Shown here: positions 54,100 to 63,220 of the stretch, in pieces
How positions within the stretch are numbered: position 1 is the first letter of the stretch
How the letters are laid out: the number at the start of each line of letters is the position of its first letter
Origin: Desulfovibrio sp. X2
GTDB lineage: Bacteria > Desulfobacterota > Desulfovibrionia > Desulfovibrionales > Desulfovibrionaceae
Direction of reading: 5' to 3'
Assembly (NCBI RefSeq): GCF_000422205.1
Contig: NZ_ATHV01000011.1
Location: 1 to 64,000 of the forward strand
Length of the DNA: 64,000 bases
Notes under the pieces: generated by a model
What the model was told of the DNA's origin: nothing
Database searches by the model: none
What the model saw: only the letters and a program-made list of their open reading frames with translations
Translations under genes and position numbers: made by a program

Positions 54100-54837
54100 A
54101 TGACTCTTGAGCGCGGAAGCGGCGTCGCCCTGTGGCGCCAGATCAGGAACGTGCTGGAGCACGAGATCGCGGATGCAGGACAGGCCGAGGACGGCAGGCT
54201 GCCCACGGAAAAGGAGCTCTCCGAGCGCTTCGGGGTCAACCGGCACACCGTGCGCCGGGCCCTGGCCGTGCTCGAGGCCGAGGGGCTGATCGTGGTCGAG
54301 CAGGGCCGCGGTGCCTTCGTCAGGCCGCAGATGGTCAGCTACCAGCTCGCGCGGCGGGTGCGCTTCAGCCAGAACCTCCTGCGCCAGAGCCGCGCGCCCA
54401 GGGGCAGGCTGCTCGAGGCCTCGGTCGTGCGCGCCTCGGCCGAGGCGGCCAAGGCGCTGCACGTCGCGCAGAACGACCCGGTCTGCCGCCTGGAGATACT
54501 GGGCCAGGCCGACGGCGTGCCGCTCAGCATCGGCACCTCCCACTTCTCCGGCGCCCGCTTTCCCGGCCTCGTCGAGGCCTACCGGGAGAGCGGCTCCATC
54601 ACCGAGGCGCTTCGGGCCTGCGGCCTGCCGGACTACGTGCGCAAGAGCACCCTGGTCACGGCGCGCATGCCCACCCCGCGCGAGGCCCGCCTCCTCGGCC
54701 AGCCGCGCAGCCGTCCCGTGCTCGTGGCCGAGTCCGTGAACGTGGACGCGCAGGGCAGGCCCGTGGAATGGGGCATCTGCCGCTGGGCCTCCGAGCGCGT
54801 GCAGCTCGCCGTGGAGCCCGAGCGTGATCTGTGCTGA
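54100..54837 (+). CDS. phnF: PhnF-type GntR/HutC transcriptional regulator
   Basis: This 245-aa protein has an N-terminal winged helix with LPTEKELSERFGVNRHTVRRAL (split over about residues 34-55) and a C-terminal UTRA ligand-binding domain (about 85-240). It is divergent from phnG and convergent with phnE, as expected for the local phosphonate regulator. The ATG at 54100 has a GAGGAA site. It shares family and layout with the regulator at 59610. Confidence 0.92.
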   Translation: MTLERGSGVALWRQIRNVLEHEIADAGQAEDGRLPTEKELSERFGVNRHTVRRALAVLEAEGLIVVEQGRGAFVRPQMVSYQLARRVRFSQNLLRQSRAPRGRLLEASVVRASAEAAKALHVAQNDPVCRLEILGQADGVPLSIGTSHFSGARFPGLVEAYRESGSITEALRACGLPDYVRKSTLVTARMPTPREARLLGQPRSRPVLVAESVNVDAQGRPVEWGICRWASERVQLAVEPERDLC

Positions 54838-54876
54838 CCGCCGCATGATGTCTCTTCCGTCCCCTGAGCCCGTTCC

Positions 54877-55980
54877 CTAGGTGAACCGCTTGCGCAGGAT
54901 GCCGCAGCCGTAGTCGATCAGGGTCACGCAGAGGATGACCATGATCATCATGGTCGAGACCTCGCGGTAGAGGTAGCCGTTGATCTTGTCGAAGATCAGG
55001 AAGCCGATGCCGCCCGCGCCCACGAAGCCGAGGATGGTCGCGCTGCGCACGTTGGATTCGAAGCGCAGCAGCGTGTAGCTGACGATGAGCGGCATGATCT
55101 GCGGCAGGACCGAGAAGGAGATGATCTGCGCCGGTCCGGCGCCGCTGGCCTCCACCGCCTCCACCTGGCCGGGCTCGATGGCCTCGATGCCCTCGCTGAA
55201 GACCTTGCCCAGGATGCCGAAGGTGTGGATGGCGAGCGACATGACGCCCGCGAAGGGCCCGAGCCCGATCACGGCCACGAAGATGAGGGCCATGACGAAC
55301 TCGTTGAAGCCGCGGCAGAAGTCCAGGAAGCGGCGCACGCCGAACTGGCAGAACCAGCGGATGGCCGCCGAGACGCGGTCCTCGCCCGAGACGAGCAGGC
55401 CGAGCGTATTCCTGGCCGCGAAGACCGAGACCGGCACGGCCGCGATGAAGGCGAAGAGGGTGCCCCAGATGGCGATGGCCACGGTCTCGAGCAGCGCCTC
55501 GCCGTACATGACGAGGTTCTCCTTGTGCATGTCCGGCGGGAAGTAGCCGCCCCGACGCTCGTCCACCTGGCGCTCGTACTCGCTGTCCACCAGCTGCTGG
55601 CGCTCGGCCGCGGGCATCTGCTTCAGCCGTTTCTCGGCCAGGGCCTCCGCCTTCTTCTGCAGCTCGTAGCCGCCCATCTTCTGCGTGCTCGCCGCGTTCT
55701 CCTTGCGCAGCTCCTGCATGGCCTGCGACTGGAGCATGATCTCGGGCATGCGCTCGGCCTGCCGCCTGGCCTCGGCCATGTCCATCTCGGAGAGCTGGCG
55801 GCCGAAGAGGTAGTGGAAGGCGTTTTCGCGCTTGTTGTAGAGCTGGAAGGGGTTGATCCCGGTCGAGACGTAGGAGGTGACCAGGATGGCCGCCGCGATG
55901 GCCGCGAGCAGCCCCAGGACGACCCTCCGGCGGAGGGGCGTCCTGGGGGTCACGGACTGGAGTGTCAGTTCAGCGTGCAT
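54877..55980 (-). CDS. phnE: Phosphonate ABC transporter permease PhnE (copy 1, with insertion)
   Basis: This 367-aa protein is a BPD-type permease with TM1 at about residues 20-40 and the core from about 155 on. The EAA-like loop is GIEAIEPGQVEAVEASGA. Between TM1 and the normal FPPD segment (about 147-150) lies a charged, helical insert of about 85 residues (62-146) rich in Glu, Arg, Gln and Met. Ordinary PhnE proteins lack it. The insert would face the periplasm. It is the last gene of phnC-D-E operon 1. Confidence 0.92.
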   Translation of the reverse strand: MHAELTLQSVTPRTPLRRRVVLGLLAAIAAAILVTSYVSTGINPFQLYNKRENAFHYLFGRQLSEMDMAEARRQAERMPEIMLQSQAMQELRKENAASTQKMGGYELQKKAEALAEKRLKQMPAAERQQLVDSEYERQVDERRGGYFPPDMHKENLVMYGEALLETVAIAIWGTLFAFIAAVPVSVFAARNTLGLLVSGEDRVSAAIRWFCQFGVRRFLDFCRGFNEFVMALIFVAVIGLGPFAGVMSLAIHTFGILGKVFSEGIEAIEPGQVEAVEASGAGPAQIISFSVLPQIMPLIVSYTLLRFESNVRSATILGFVGAGGIGFLIFDKINGYLYREVSTMMIMVILCVTLIDYGCGILRKRFT

Positions 55981-56001
55981 GACGTCCCGTGAGGCTTCAG
56001 G

Positions 56002-56886
56002 TTAGTTGTTCTTCTGAAGCTCTTTCTTCAGCTTGTTCAGGTAGCGGACGATGTCGTAGCTGGTGTCGTCCGCGGGCACGAAGCCGCCGATCTGCAGCTT
56101 CTCGAGCCCGGCCTTGTCGCTGTTGTAGAACATCAGGGCGCCGCAGAAGGCGGCCTTGAAGCTCTCGGGCAGGTCGCGGCGCACGGCGTAGGGCGAACCC
56201 GGGATGAGGTCGGACTTCCAGATGATGTTGAAGTCGTCCGGGGAGAGGGCGCCCTTCTCCTCCATGCGCGCAAGGTCCTCGGTGTTGGTCGCGGCCACCT
56301 GGATGCCGCCGTTCTTCACGGCCAGCATGGAGGCGCCGTGGGAGCCGGAGAAGCGGACCTCGGAGAAGTAGTCCTGGGGCTTGACCTTCATGTCGCGGGC
56401 GAAGAGCACGTTGGGCACGAGGAAGCCGGAGGTGGAGTTGGGATCGGTGAAGGCGAAGGTCTTGCCCTTGGCGTCGGCCATGGTCTTGATGCCCGAGCCC
56501 TTCTTGGAAATGATGATCCCGTAGTAGCCGGGCGTGCCGTCCGTGCTGACCTCCATGGCCACGGCCTGGGCGCCCGCCTTCTCGGAGGCCTCGACGTAGC
56601 TCTTGGGTCCGAAGTAGGCCAGCTCGATGTGCTTGTTGGCCATGGCCGTGATGATGCCCGCGTAGTCGCTGGCCGTGTAGACCTCGACCGGCACGCCGAG
56701 GACCTTCTGCAGGTGGTCGGTCAGCGGCTTGAAGCGCTTGGCGGTGTCCGCGGCGCCCTCGGTGGGGATGACGCCCATGCGCACGGTGGTCGGCCAGTCC
56801 TTGCACGGGGAGGCGGCCAGGGCGGGCAGGGCGGCCGCCGCGAGGACGCTGACGAGGGTCAGGAGGAACATGATACGCTTGATCAT
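56002..56886 (-). CDS. phnD: Phosphonate-binding periplasmic protein PhnD (copy 1)
   Basis: This 294-aa protein has a cleavable signal peptide (about residues 1-24, ending PALAAS). The mature part has VRMGVIPTEGAADTAKRF, the usual start of the family, and GFLVPNVLFARD. It delivers phosphonate (or phosphite/phosphate) to PhnCE. The ATG at 56886 follows AAGGAG at good spacing. It is separated from phnC by 77 bp containing a hairpin. Confidence 0.94.
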   Translation of the reverse strand: MIKRIMFLLTLVSVLAAAALPALAASPCKDWPTTVRMGVIPTEGAADTAKRFKPLTDHLQKVLGVPVEVYTASDYAGIITAMANKHIELAYFGPKSYVEASEKAGAQAVAMEVSTDGTPGYYGIIISKKGSGIKTMADAKGKTFAFTDPNSTSGFLVPNVLFARDMKVKPQDYFSEVRFSGSHGASMLAVKNGGIQVAATNTEDLARMEEKGALSPDDFNIIWKSDLIPGSPYAVRRDLPESFKAAFCGALMFYNSDKAGLEKLQIGGFVPADDTSYDIVRYLNKLKKELQKNN

Positions 56887-56935
56887 CGGCTGGTCTCCTT
56901 GAAAGGTCTCTGGTGGATGGTCCGGTTGTTCTCGA

Positions 56936-56955
56936 CCGGCCGGTCTTCCGGCCGG
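56936..56955 (-). terminator. Intercistronic hairpin phnC-phnD (copy 1)
   Basis: CCGGCCGG arms flank a TCTT loop (AAGA on the minus strand). It could stabilise the downstream phnD-E message or attenuate readthrough from phnC. Confidence 0.55.
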
Positions 56956-56963
56956 ATCGCCGC

Positions 56964-57800
<837 letters not shown>

Positions 57801-57925
57801 GGTCCCTGCTCCCTCGCGCCGCGCGGCGCGTCGTGCTCGTTGCGGAATTCCGTTCGCGGAATCCCTACGGTGGAATCCCGTCTGCGACATGCTAGGGGGT
57901 AGTGGGCTCGTGTGGCGAACATGCG

Positions 57926-58000
57926 ACAAGGCGGTGAACGCTTCTTGAACCGGGAATAGACAAGGGGGTCACTTGTGCGCTGCGGCTGACAAGGGTGGAT
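57926..58000 (+). promoter_or_regulatory. Three GACAAGG-type direct repeats in divergent phn control region
   Basis: GACAAGGCGGTGA (57926), GACAAGGGGGTCA (57960) and GACAAGGGTGGAT (57989) lie on one strand, about 34 and 29 bases apart. The middle unit is also part of a dyad AGACAA-N9-TTGTGC, similar in spacing to the site at 63083. They may bind one of the two GntR regulators. Confidence 0.5.
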
Positions 58001-58077
58001 GTTGTAGCGTCGCATGACGCACGATGGTGGGACGCGCGACAACGGTTCGTCATCTATGGCAACGACCATGCGAGGCC

Positions 58078-58767
58078 ATGAACTGCATCATCCGCAACAA
58101 GCGCGAGGCTGTCGTGACGCAGATGCACAACGTACAACACACACCGTCGTCCCCTGTGCCTTCGGAAGACGCCGCGGGCTGCCGCGTCGATCCCACGGCC
58201 CGGGTCACGGACTCGCGGCTCGGCCGCTACTGCGAGGTGGCGGCGCGCGCCCTGCTGCACGAGGTGGAGCTCGGCGACTACAGCTACGTGATGAACGACT
58301 CGGACCTCATGTACGCGCAGGTCGGCAGGTTCTGCTCCATCGCCTCGCACGTGCGCGTCAACCCGAGCAACCATCCCATGTGGCGGCCGAGCCAGCACCA
58401 CTTCACCTACCGGCCCGGGGGCTACGGCATCACGGCCCCCGAGGACGACGAGCTCTTCTCCTGGCGTCGCTCCGACGCCGTGACCATCGGCCACGACGCC
58501 TGGCTCGGCCACGGCGTCATCGTCCTGCCCGGCCGCAGCGTGGGCATCGGCGCGGTGGTGGGCGCGGGCTCCGTGGTCACGCGCGACGTGCCGGACTATG
58601 CCGTCGTCGTGGGCTCGCCCGCCCGGGTGGTGCGGCAGCGCTTCGCCCCCGAGGTCGCCGAGGCGCTGTTGCGCATCGCCTGGTGGGACTGGGAGCACGA
58701 GCGCATCACGGCCGCCTTCGCCGATTTCCGGGGCACGGCCGAGGACTTCGTGCGCCGCCATGGCTAG
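58078..58767 (+). CDS. Phosphonate-associated hexapeptide-repeat acetyltransferase
   Basis: This 229-aa left-handed beta-helix protein of the xenobiotic/chloramphenicol acetyltransferase type is commonly found in phn clusters. Hexapeptide turns start at VDPTARVTDSRLGRY. The catalytic-type His region is NHPMWRPSQHHF, and the C-terminal part has IGHDAWLGHGVIVLPG and IGAVVGAGSVVT. It may acetylate aminoalkylphosphonates. Candidate starts are ATG 58078, GTG 58114 (best ribosome spacing) and ATG 58123. The next gene overlaps by 8 bases. Confidence 0.85.
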   Translation: MNCIIRNKREAVVTQMHNVQHTPSSPVPSEDAAGCRVDPTARVTDSRLGRYCEVAARALLHEVELGDYSYVMNDSDLMYAQVGRFCSIASHVRVNPSNHPMWRPSQHHFTYRPGGYGITAPEDDELFSWRRSDAVTIGHDAWLGHGVIVLPGRSVGIGAVVGAGSVVTRDVPDYAVVVGSPARVVRQRFAPEVAEALLRIAWWDWEHERITAAFADFRGTAEDFVRRHG

Positions 58768-59602
58768 CGCTCCCGAAAAGCCCCTGCGCCTGGCCGTGGT
58801 CGCGGACATCCACCACGGCCCGGACAGCGGCGGCAAGAAGGGCTCGCGCGCCCTCGACCTGCTCCGGGGCTTCCTCGACTCGCCCTGGGCCTTGGAGGCG
58901 GACGCGCTGGTCGACCTCGGCGACCGCATCAACAACCAGGATCCGGCCGCGGACGAGGCGCGCCTGGCCGAGGTAGCGGACATCCTGCGCCCCCTGCCCG
59001 GGCCGCGCGTCCACCTCCTGGGCAACCACGACCTCGTGCACCTCTCGCGCGAGGACAACGCCCGCATCCTGGACGCCCCGGCCAGCTCCCATGTCCTGCC
59101 CATGCGCGGCTTCGACCTCGTGGTCTGGCAGGCGGACACGCGCTGCTACTGGCGCGAGCGCACCGAGGCCGAGGAGGAGGACCTCTGCTGGCTGGAGGAC
59201 ACATTGGCGAACGGCTCCCGCCCGGCCGTGGTCCTCTCCCATTTCGCCCTGACCCCGCACGTGCTGGCGGGCAACCCCTATTTCGACGCCCGGCCCGGCC
59301 ACGACCGCTACCTGCAGCAGGAGCGCATCCGCTCCATCCTGGCCGCGAGAGGCCGCGTGGTCCTCTGCCTGGCCGGGCATCTGCACGCCAACTGCTGGGG
59401 CGTGGCGGACTCCATCGTGCACCTGGCCCAGCAGTCCCTGACCGAGAGCTTCGCCACCGCGCCCGAACCGGCCGGGGCCTTCGGGCTCCTCGAGATCACG
59501 CCCGGACCGGACGCCCGCCTCTCCTGGACCGTGCACGGCCGCGACCGGCTCGCCCTGGACCTGCCCCTGCCGCGCCTGGCCGCGCGTGCGCAGGGAGGCT
59601 GA
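58760..59602 (+). CDS. Calcineurin-like metallophosphoesterase in phn operon
   Basis: This 280-aa protein has the full set of metallophosphoesterase motifs: VADIHHG (D-x-H), LGDRINN, LLGNHDLVH, LSHFALTP and AGHLHANCW. It should bind two metals and hydrolyse a phosphomono- or diester. Being coupled to the acetyltransferase and to a phnF-like regulator suggests a phosphonate-pathway substrate, for example a cyclic ribose phosphate. No phnP is present in the window. It overlaps both neighbours. Confidence 0.88.
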   Translation: MASAPEKPLRLAVVADIHHGPDSGGKKGSRALDLLRGFLDSPWALEADALVDLGDRINNQDPAADEARLAEVADILRPLPGPRVHLLGNHDLVHLSREDNARILDAPASSHVLPMRGFDLVVWQADTRCYWRERTEAEEEDLCWLEDTLANGSRPAVVLSHFALTPHVLAGNPYFDARPGHDRYLQQERIRSILAARGRVVLCLAGHLHANCWGVADSIVHLAQQSLTESFATAPEPAGAFGLLEITPGPDARLSWTVHGRDRLALDLPLPRLAARAQGG

Positions 59603-59609
59603 GGCGGCC

Positions 59610-60332
59610 ATGCGGCGGACGATGCGCAGCAACGCGGTGTGGACCGGCATCGCACGGGCCCTGGAGCACGACATCCTCTCCGGCGCCTGCCTGCCGGGCG
59701 AGCGCCTGCCCACGGAGCAAGAGCTCGCCGGCCGCTTCCGCGTCAACCGGCACACCGTGCGCCGCGCCGTGGCCGCCCTGCGCGAGAAGGGGCTGCTGCG
59801 CGTGGAGCAGGGCAGGGGCACCTTCGTGCACGATCGCGTCATCCCCTACACCGTGACGCGCTGCACCAGATTCAGCGAGAACATGACCCTGCAGAAGCGC
59901 GCCCCGGGCGGGGTGCTGCTTAATGCCGGGGAGGAAGCGGCGGACGACGAGGTCTCCCAAGGGCTGCACGTCGCCCTGGGCCGCGCGGTGCTGCGCCTGG
60001 ACATCCTGCGCGAGGCGGACTGCAGGCCGCTCGGCCTGGCCTCGCACTACTTTCCCCTGCCGCGCTTCGCGGGGCTCGCGGACGTTTTCCGGGAGGTCGG
60101 CTCGGTCACGGCCTGCCTGCGCGCCTTCGGCGCCGGTGACTTCAGGCGCGTCAGCACCCGCCTCTCCGCCCGCCTGCCCACCTGCGAGGAGGCGCGCCTC
60201 CTGCAGCAGCCCAAAAGCACGCCGCTCATGGTCGCCAGGAGCGTGAACGTGGATTCCAGGGGCGTGCCCGTGGACTACGGCGTGACCCGCTACTCGGGGC
60301 CGCGCGTGGAGTTCGTCTTCCATACGGGCTAG
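59610..60332 (+). CDS. Second PhnF-like GntR/HutC regulator
   Basis: This 240-aa protein has a winged helix with LPTEQELAGRFRVNRHTVRRAV (split over about residues 33-54), then a UTRA domain. It closely resembles the regulator at 54100, for example in NRHTVRRA, but differs through most of the ligand domain, so it may sense a different molecule. The ATG at 59610 follows GAGG; a GTG at 59586 is possible. It ends a three-gene operon and is convergent with phnE2. Confidence 0.9.
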   Translation: MRRTMRSNAVWTGIARALEHDILSGACLPGERLPTEQELAGRFRVNRHTVRRAVAALREKGLLRVEQGRGTFVHDRVIPYTVTRCTRFSENMTLQKRAPGGVLLNAGEEAADDEVSQGLHVALGRAVLRLDILREADCRPLGLASHYFPLPRFAGLADVFREVGSVTACLRAFGAGDFRRVSTRLSARLPTCEEARLLQQPKSTPLMVARSVNVDSRGVPVDYGVTRYSGPRVEFVFHTG

Positions 60333-60367
60333 GCGCCCGTCCCCTCCGCCCGTCCCCGGTTCCCGCC

Positions 60368-61246
60368 TCAGATGACCCGCTGCCGCAGGTGCGAGGAGAA
60401 GCGCTCCACGAGCAGGACCAGGGCGAAGACCAGGATGATGATGGTCGAGGCCTGGGAGTACATGAACATGTCCATGGAGACCTTGAGCTCGATGCCGATG
60501 CCGCCCGCGCCCACGAGGCCGAGCACCACCGAGGAGCGCGTGGCCTTCTCGAGCGAGAAGAGGGCGGTGCCGATGAACGAGGGCAGGGCGGCCGGGAAGA
60601 CCGAGCAGCAGATTGTCCCGAGCCGCGACGCGCCGATGGCGGAAAGTGCCTCCTGCGGCCCCTTGTCCACCTCCTCCATGGCCTCGGCGAAGAAGCGGCC
60701 GCAGAACCCCACCGTGTCCACCATGATCGCCAGCGTGCCCGCGAAGGGGCCGAGCCCCACCAAGACCACGAAGATGAGCGCCCAGATGAGGTCCGGCACC
60801 GTCCGGAACAGGGCGATCAGCGTGCGTGCCGCCTGGTAGATGGCCACGTTCGGCGTCAGGCTGCGCGTGGCCAGAACGCCCAGGAAAAGGCTCAGGACCA
60901 CGCCGAAGACCGTGCCCACGAGCGCCATCTGGAAGGTCTCCAGGAGCGACCAGAGGACCGGGCCGAGGCGCGCGAGGCTCGGCGGAAACATCTCGGCCAC
61001 CAGCTCGCCCATGTACGGCGCGCCGCGCACGATCTCGCCCAGGGAGAAGTGCGTGCCCCGCAGAGCGGCGATGAAGAAGGCCAGGAAGAGGACCGACCCC
61101 GCGAAGCCGAGGGGGCTCATCCGCGTGAAACGAAGCGGCAGGAGCCTGTGGTCCACAAGCGACGGATCGCGTACCGCTGCCTCCCCGCCCTGCCGGAACC
61201 GTTCCTTCCCGGGCCGTGGCTCAGGCCGTGGCTGCGACAGATTCAT
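60368..61246 (-). CDS. phnE: Phosphonate ABC transporter permease PhnE (copy 2)
   Basis: This 292-aa permease has about six transmembrane helices, with the EAA-type loop EEVDKGPQEALSAIGASRLG (about residues 189-208) and GLVGAGGIGIELK near the end. It lacks the large insertion found in copy 1. It overlaps phnC2 by 26 bases and would form the channel of the second importer. Confidence 0.93.
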   Translation of the reverse strand: MNLSQPRPEPRPGKERFRQGGEAAVRDPSLVDHRLLPLRFTRMSPLGFAGSVLFLAFFIAALRGTHFSLGEIVRGAPYMGELVAEMFPPSLARLGPVLWSLLETFQMALVGTVFGVVLSLFLGVLATRSLTPNVAIYQAARTLIALFRTVPDLIWALIFVVLVGLGPFAGTLAIMVDTVGFCGRFFAEAMEEVDKGPQEALSAIGASRLGTICCSVFPAALPSFIGTALFSLEKATRSSVVLGLVGAGGIGIELKVSMDMFMYSQASTIIILVFALVLLVERFSSHLRQRVI

Positions 61247-62072
61247 AGATGCCCCGCAGGTGTTCCTGGTTCAACGACGCCGAGGGGGCGTCGAGCTCGA
61301 TGCGACCGCCGCGCAGCCCCACGACCCGGTCCGAATAGTGCAACGCCTGGGCCAGGCTGTGCGACGTGAAGAGCAGGGTGATGCCCTCGCGCCGGATGAG
61401 TTCGAGAAAGATTTCCATGACCTCCGTGCCCGCCTGCGGATCCAGGCTGGCCACCGGCTCGTCCGCGAAGATGATCTGCGGCCGCTGCATCAGCGCCCGG
61501 GCGATGGCCACCCGCTGCGACTGGCCGCCGGAGAGCCTGTCCGCCCGGCGCTCGGCCAGGTGCGCCAGCCCCACCTTTTCCAGGCAGCGCAGGGCCTCCA
61601 GCCGGTCGCCGTCCCGTGCCAGGGCCTGCAGCCACAGGCGCGGGCTCGCGCTCCTCGCCTGCGCGCCGTGCAGCACGTTGCTCAAAGCCGAGAGCCTGGA
61701 GACGAGGTTGTGCTTCTGGAAGACGAAGCCCACCCGGGCCCGCAGGGCGCGCAGCTCGCGCGGCGAAAGCGCGCCCACCTCCCGGCCGAGGATGCGCACC
61801 CGGCCCGCGCTCGGCTCGATCAGCCTGAGCAGGCAGCGCAGCAGCGTGGACTTGCCCGCGCCGTTGGAGCCGATGAGCGCCACGGCCTGGCCGCGCGGCA
61901 CCTCGAGTTCGATCCCGGAAAGGATCCGGGCCGCGCCGAAGCTCTTGCGCAGCCCCCGCACCGAGACGTCGCACCCCGCTTCGTCCGGGACCTGCGAAAT
62001 CGCGCCCCGCCGATGGTCCGAAAGAGTCTCCGCAGGGCCCAAAGGCCCTGCGGAGGTGCGGCATGCCGTCAT
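61221..62072 (-). CDS. phnC: Phosphonate ABC transporter ATPase PhnC (copy 2)
   Basis: This 283-aa ATPase has Walker A GSNGAGKSTLLRC (about residues 68-80), signature [15 protein letters not shown] and Walker B IIFADEPVASLD. The first 35 residues are not family-like and are encoded over a strong hairpin (62028-62055). The true start could be a later GTG near the VSVRGLRKSFG segment, although no clear ribosome site marks it. It follows phnD2 by 2 bp. Confidence 0.92.
   Translation of the reverse strand: MTACRTSAGPLGPAETLSDHRRGAISQVPDEAGCDVSVRGLRKSFGAARILSGIELEVPRGQAVALIGSNGAGKSTLLRCLLRLIEPSAGRVRILGREVGALSPRELRALRARVGFVFQKHNLVSRLSALSNVLHGAQARSASPRLWLQALARDGDRLEALRCLEKVGLAHLAERRADRLSGGQSQRVAIARALMQRPQIIFADEPVASLDPQAGTEVMEIFLELIRREGITLLFTSHSLAQALHYSDRVVGLRGGRIELDAPSASLNQEHLRGIYESVAATA
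62028..62055 (-). terminator. Hairpin just after phnD2, inside 5' end of phnC2
   Basis: A perfect 12-bp stem (CTCCGCAGGGCC with its complement) has a four-base loop, 20 bp past the phnD2 stop. It may act as an attenuator or a 3' stabiliser that makes the binding protein more abundant than the ATPase and permease. Confidence 0.6.
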
Positions 62073-62074
62073 CC

Positions 62075-62950
62075 CTAGTTGCCCACGAATTCGGAATACT
62101 GGGGGTAGCCGATGGTCGCGTACATGGCACGCACGTAGTCGTAGTCCCGGTCGTTGACCGCGGTCAGGAACTTCATGCCCTTGTACTTCTGGTTGTCCTC
62201 GCCGGTCAGGATGGCCTTGATCAGCGCGTCCGAATCCTCGGCAAAGACCTTCTGCAGCTTCTTCACCACCGCCGCGTCCACGTGCGAGCCCGCGATCAGG
62301 ATGTCGTTGGGCAGGTCGCGGCTGCGGGCCAGGACCATGAAGGAGCCGGCCGGAAGGCTGTCCTTGTCGCGCAGGGAGACGAACTTGCCGTTCGTGGTGC
62401 AGAAGGCGGCCACGTCGCCGCGTTTGAGCGCCGCGAAGCCCACCTTGGGGTCCACGTACACGGGCGAGATGTCCTTCAGGGGATCGATGCCGTTGTCCGC
62501 GAAGATCTGCATGGGGGTCAGGTGCTTGGAGGTCGAGCCCACGTCGCCGAAGGCCACCTTCTTGCCCTTCAGGTCAGAAAGCGAGCTGATGCCCGAATCC
62601 GCCATGACCACCACGGAGGCGAAGTAGTCCGGACGCGAGAAGCCCACCACCGGCACGGCCTTGGTGCGCTTGCGGAAGACCACGTACTCGGCCGGGCCGG
62701 TGATCACGAAATCCACCTTCCTGGCCCGCAGGGCCTCCACTGCGGCCGTGCGGTTGTTCACCGGAAACAATTCGAAGGTGTAGCCGCTTTTCTCGCCCAG
62801 GACCTTGCCGAAGGCGCCGAACTCGCGCTGCAGCTCCTCCATGCCCTCGAGGTCGGTCACGGCCAGCTTGTAGGTCTGCGCCGCCTGCGCCGCGGGCGCG
62901 GCCACGAAAAGCGACAGCAGGAAAAAGACGACGATGTGATGCAGGCGCAT
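62075..62950 (-). CDS. phnD: Phosphonate/phosphite-type periplasmic binding protein PhnD (copy 2)
   Basis: This 291-aa protein has a signal peptide (about residues 1-23, ending APAAQA) and a PhnD-like binding-protein fold. Features are FVITGPAEYVVFRKRTKAVPV (about 80-100) and GKKVAFGDVGSTSKHLTP (about 127-144), where the ST-S turn binds the phosphonate oxygens in this family. It is only distantly similar to copy 1, so it may prefer another substrate. The ATG at 62950 follows GGAGAGGAG. It is the first gene of transport operon 2. Confidence 0.9.
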   Translation of the reverse strand: MRLHHIVVFFLLSLFVAAPAAQAAQTYKLAVTDLEGMEELQREFGAFGKVLGEKSGYTFELFPVNNRTAAVEALRARKVDFVITGPAEYVVFRKRTKAVPVVGFSRPDYFASVVVMADSGISSLSDLKGKKVAFGDVGSTSKHLTPMQIFADNGIDPLKDISPVYVDPKVGFAALKRGDVAAFCTTNGKFVSLRDKDSLPAGSFMVLARSRDLPNDILIAGSHVDAAVVKKLQKVFAEDSDALIKAILTGEDNQKYKGMKFLTAVNDRDYDYVRAMYATIGYPQYSEFVGN

Positions 62951-63082
62951 TGGCTTGCTCTCCTCTCCTTTGCATCCGCCACACGGGCGGCATCGTTCAT
63001 AGGTATCGTGCGCGCAGGGTATGCCTAGCCGGACGGTGTTACGGGCGGTTGTCGGCAGGCCGCACGCACGGTGACCGTTTCC

Positions 63083-63105
63083 TAGACCATTCGCGCTTTG
63101 GTCTA
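63083..63105. promoter_or_regulatory. TAGACCA-N9-TGGTCTA dyad, candidate PhnF operator
   Basis: A perfect 7-bp inverted repeat has a nine-base spacer in the divergent region between phnD2 and phnM2. Its arms resemble the TAGACCA half-site reported for mycobacterial PhnF. It is a good candidate for control of both directions. Confidence 0.65.
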
Positions 63106-63220
63106 AGCTTTGGCCCCGGCCGCTCCGCCGTGCCATATCCGTGGCTCTGGAACGGCCCGCGGGCCACCCTCCGCGCCCTGTAACCGAGACGGCAGCGACG
63201 AAAACGAGGCCACGAAGCAC

